Shown here: piece by piece, positions 15,861 through 17,313 of the stretch | How the letters are laid out: each line of letters begins with the position of its first letter | Position numbering within the stretch: position 1 is the first letter of the stretch | DNA from: CAZNLS01 sp964573895 | Lineage (GTDB): Bacteria > Acidobacteriota > Aminicenantia > UBA2199 | Reading direction: 5' to 3' | Length of the DNA: 17,313 nt | Assembly (NCBI GenBank): GCA_964573895.1 | Contig: CAZNLS010000054.1 | Location: 1 to 17,313, forward strand | Notes under the pieces: model-generated | The model's database searches: none | What the model was told of the DNA's origin: nothing | The model's input: the letters and a program-made list of their open reading frames with translations, nothing else | Program-made: the position numbers and the translations under genes

Positions 15861-16919
15861 ATGGTCGTTGAACAATTCCTCCCTGCTTTTCATTATGGTG
15901 ATGCAACAAGTAATTCTGCTGTTGCTTTTCACAAATATCTGATAAAAAATAATATTGACAGCAGGATAATATCTCTTACCAGTGAAAAAAGGATAGAAAA
16001 CCAGGTCGTTCTCTTCAAAAACTACAAAAAAAACCCAAAATCAATAAAGATTCTTCATTTTGCAATTCCCTCGCCTCTCACAGATTTTTTTCTAAAATTA
16101 TCCGGTAAAAAAGTGATGATTTATCATAATATAACTCCTTCAAAATTTTTTATAGATTACTCCGATTTTCTTGTAAAATTTACTGCCGAAGGGAGAATTC
16201 ATCTGGAAAAATTATCGGATTGTTTCGATATTTCTATAGGAGTATCAAATTACAATGCATCCGAACTCAGGGAACTGAAATTCAAAAATGTTAAGGTGGT
16301 CCCTCTCTTTATCAATACAACTGATTATGAGAAGTCGTTCAATAAAGACTACTATGAACTGATTAAAGATGAAAGGAAGAATATTTTGTGTGTGGGAAGA
16401 GTTGCTCCCAATAAATGCCTTGAAGACGCAGTTAAGGCACTGTTTTTTTATAAAAAATATATATCCCCTTCAATTCGTCTGATAATTGCCGGCAATACAG
16501 GTTCAGTTCCAAGGTATTTTTACTCAATCAGAGATATTGCTTCAAGATTTTACCTGACATCCGATGATATAATTTTTACCGGGCACACGATGTTTGAGGA
16601 ATTTCTCTCCCTTTATGAACTTGCGGATGTTTTGTTATCAGTTTCCGAGCATGAAGGTTTCTGTCTCCCGATAATTGAAGCATTCTGTAAAAGAGTCCCT
16701 GTGGTTGCTTATGACTCAGCAGCTATTTCGGAAACGCTGGGAGAAGGAGGTCTGCTGTTCAGAGATAAATCTCCCGAAAAAGTGGCCGCTCTGTTAAATT
16801 ATGTTTTATCAAATAGGGAAGTTTCGGAAACAATGAAAAAAAATGGTGATGTATCGCTTGAAATCTACAAAAAAAGATCGGATCCAAAAAATCTGTTTAA
16901 TTTATTAAAACAGCTTTAA
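15861..16919 (+). CDS. GT4 family glycosyltransferase (tandem paralogue 1)
   Basis: A GT-B fold GT4 protein of 352 residues from the ATG at 15861. An ATG at 15855 would add two residues, but the 15861 start lines up exactly with the start of the paralogue downstream. The N-terminus EQFLPAFHYGDATSNS, then HFAIPSPL and KKVMIYHNITP, mark a subgroup of polysaccharide GT4 enzymes with a GDAxxN acceptor loop. The C-terminal half has CVGRVAPNKCLE and the E-x7-E motif EGFCLPIIE, the catalytic/donor pair, followed by VPVVAYDSAA. It would add a sugar to a surface glycan; sugar unknown. It sits 57 bp after the biotin carrier gene and 2 bp before its paralogue. Confidence 0.9.
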   Translation: MVVEQFLPAFHYGDATSNSAVAFHKYLIKNNIDSRIISLTSEKRIENQVVLFKNYKKNPKSIKILHFAIPSPLTDFFLKLSGKKVMIYHNITPSKFFIDYSDFLVKFTAEGRIHLEKLSDCFDISIGVSNYNASELRELKFKNVKVVPLFINTTDYEKSFNKDYYELIKDERKNILCVGRVAPNKCLEDAVKALFFYKKYISPSIRLIIAGNTGSVPRYFYSIRDIASRFYLTSDDIIFTGHTMFEEFLSLYELADVLLSVSEHEGFCLPIIEAFCKRVPVVAYDSAAISETLGEGGLLFRDKSPEKVAALLNYVLSNREVSETMKKNGDVSLEIYKKRSDPKNLFNLLKQL

Positions 16920-16921
16920 AA

Positions 16922-17313
16922 ATGATTATAGAACAGTTTTTGTCAGGCTTCCATTCGGGTGATGCCATAGGTAACTCTGTTATGAGACTCCACTCATATT
17001 TGAGATCAAAAAGTATCGAAAGCAGGATCATAGCTATTACAATCGATGATGAAATTGACCATCTTGCAACTCAGTTTAATAACTATAATTATAATCCCGA
17101 GTCAGTGAAAATATACCATTTTGCTATTGCTTCACCTCTGTCAAAATTTATTAGTGAGTCAGGTGGTAAAAAAATAATGATTTACCATAATGTTACTCCT
17201 GCGGAGTTTTTCAGCGGATGGTCAACTCAGCTTGAAGATTCAGCTAAAACCGGGAGACTGGAATTGAGAATGCTGGCGGATTCTTTTGATCTTGCAATTG
17301 CAGATTCAACTTT
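16922..17313 (+). CDS. GT4 family glycosyltransferase (tandem paralogue 2), 3' end outside window
   Basis: An open frame from the ATG at 16922 to the window edge, giving 130 residues of the N-terminal domain. It reads MIIEQFLSGFHSGDAIGNS and aligns with the previous gene without a single gap over the whole visible part; counted by eye, about 61 of 130 residues are identical (~47%). Shared blocks are HFAI-SPL, GKK-MIYHN-TP and FF. It is therefore a diverged tandem duplicate, expected to add a different or successive sugar to the same glycan. The donor-binding half is outside the window. Only two bases separate it from the previous stop, and no Shine-Dalgarno is seen, so it is probably translated by coupling. 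Confidence 0.88.
   Translation, partial: MIIEQFLSGFHSGDAIGNSVMRLHSYLRSKSIESRIIAITIDDEIDHLATQFNNYNYNPESVKIYHFAIASPLSKFISESGGKKIMIYHNVTPAEFFSGWSTQLEDSAKTGRLELRMLADSFDLAIADST

Noticed and set aside
1..17313. Mobile element, phage, CRISPR array, tRNA or rRNA
   Set aside because: No transposase, integrase, spaced repeats, terminal inverted repeats or RNA-gene signatures were seen on either strand.

Overview
The window is AT-rich bacterial DNA with tightly packed genes, standard stop codons (TGA ends the carboxyltransferase gene) and sigma70-like promoters (TTGACA with 17-bp spacers). The phylum cannot be fixed from sequence alone. A low-GC anaerobe-like bacterium with a Ser/Thr kinase-TPR signalling protein and a three-polypeptide acyl-CoA carboxylase would fit several FCB, spirochaete or acidobacterium-related lineages; this is a guess. 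No phage, IS element, CRISPR array, tRNA or rRNA was seen.

Region 1 (1-4968, + strand) is part of a surface-polysaccharide locus. Five glycosyltransferase genes follow one another: a GT4 C-terminus cut by the window edge, one GT2, and three more GT4-like enzymes. They overlap or abut (ATG inside the previous stop region, or TAAATG junctions), have almost no Shine-Dalgarno sequences, and look the most AT-rich in the window. No polymerase, flippase or sugar-nucleotide gene is inside the window.

Region 2 (4969-7966, + strand) is a single large gene for a membrane-spanning Ser/Thr kinase. Its N-terminal kinase domain is followed by a transmembrane helix, a TolB-like domain and a TPR array. Its promoter lies so close to the ATG that the mRNA may be leaderless. 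It meets the next transcription unit tail to tail, the two stop codons overlapping in TTATAA.

Region 3 (7961-10289, - strand) is a two-gene unit. It holds a 67K-type signal peptide peptidase SppA with a membrane anchor and a Ser/Lys dyad, and downstream a TsaC/Sua5-type threonylcarbamoyl-AMP synthase needed for tRNA t6A. A good sigma70 promoter for this unit lies in the 187-bp divergent intergenic region.

Region 4 (10477-12142, + strand) encodes a small [2Fe-2S] protein and an FAD protein with a C-terminal BFD-type Cys cluster. These resemble the A and B subunits of the HcnABC / D-hydroxyproline dehydrogenase / opine oxidase family. The usual third, substrate-oxidising flavoprotein subunit is not in the window.

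Region 5 (12225-15803, + strand) has its own promoter and encodes a complete biotin-dependent acyl-CoA carboxylase: a carboxyltransferase (PccB-like), a biotin carboxylase, and a biotin carrier protein with a BT-like N-terminal extension. The last two look like a PccA alpha chain split into two genes joined by a TAATG overlap.

Region 6 (15861 to the end, + strand) starts a second glycosyltransferase group. It has two tandem, gaplessly alignable paralogues of one GT4 subfamily, the second cut by the window edge.

The genes are recognisable families and no clearly new defence or metabolic system was found. The points most worth checking are the orphan HcnAB-like pair, the split PccA with a cysteine at the acyl-CoA specificity position, and the recurrent short-leader or leaderless promoter layout.
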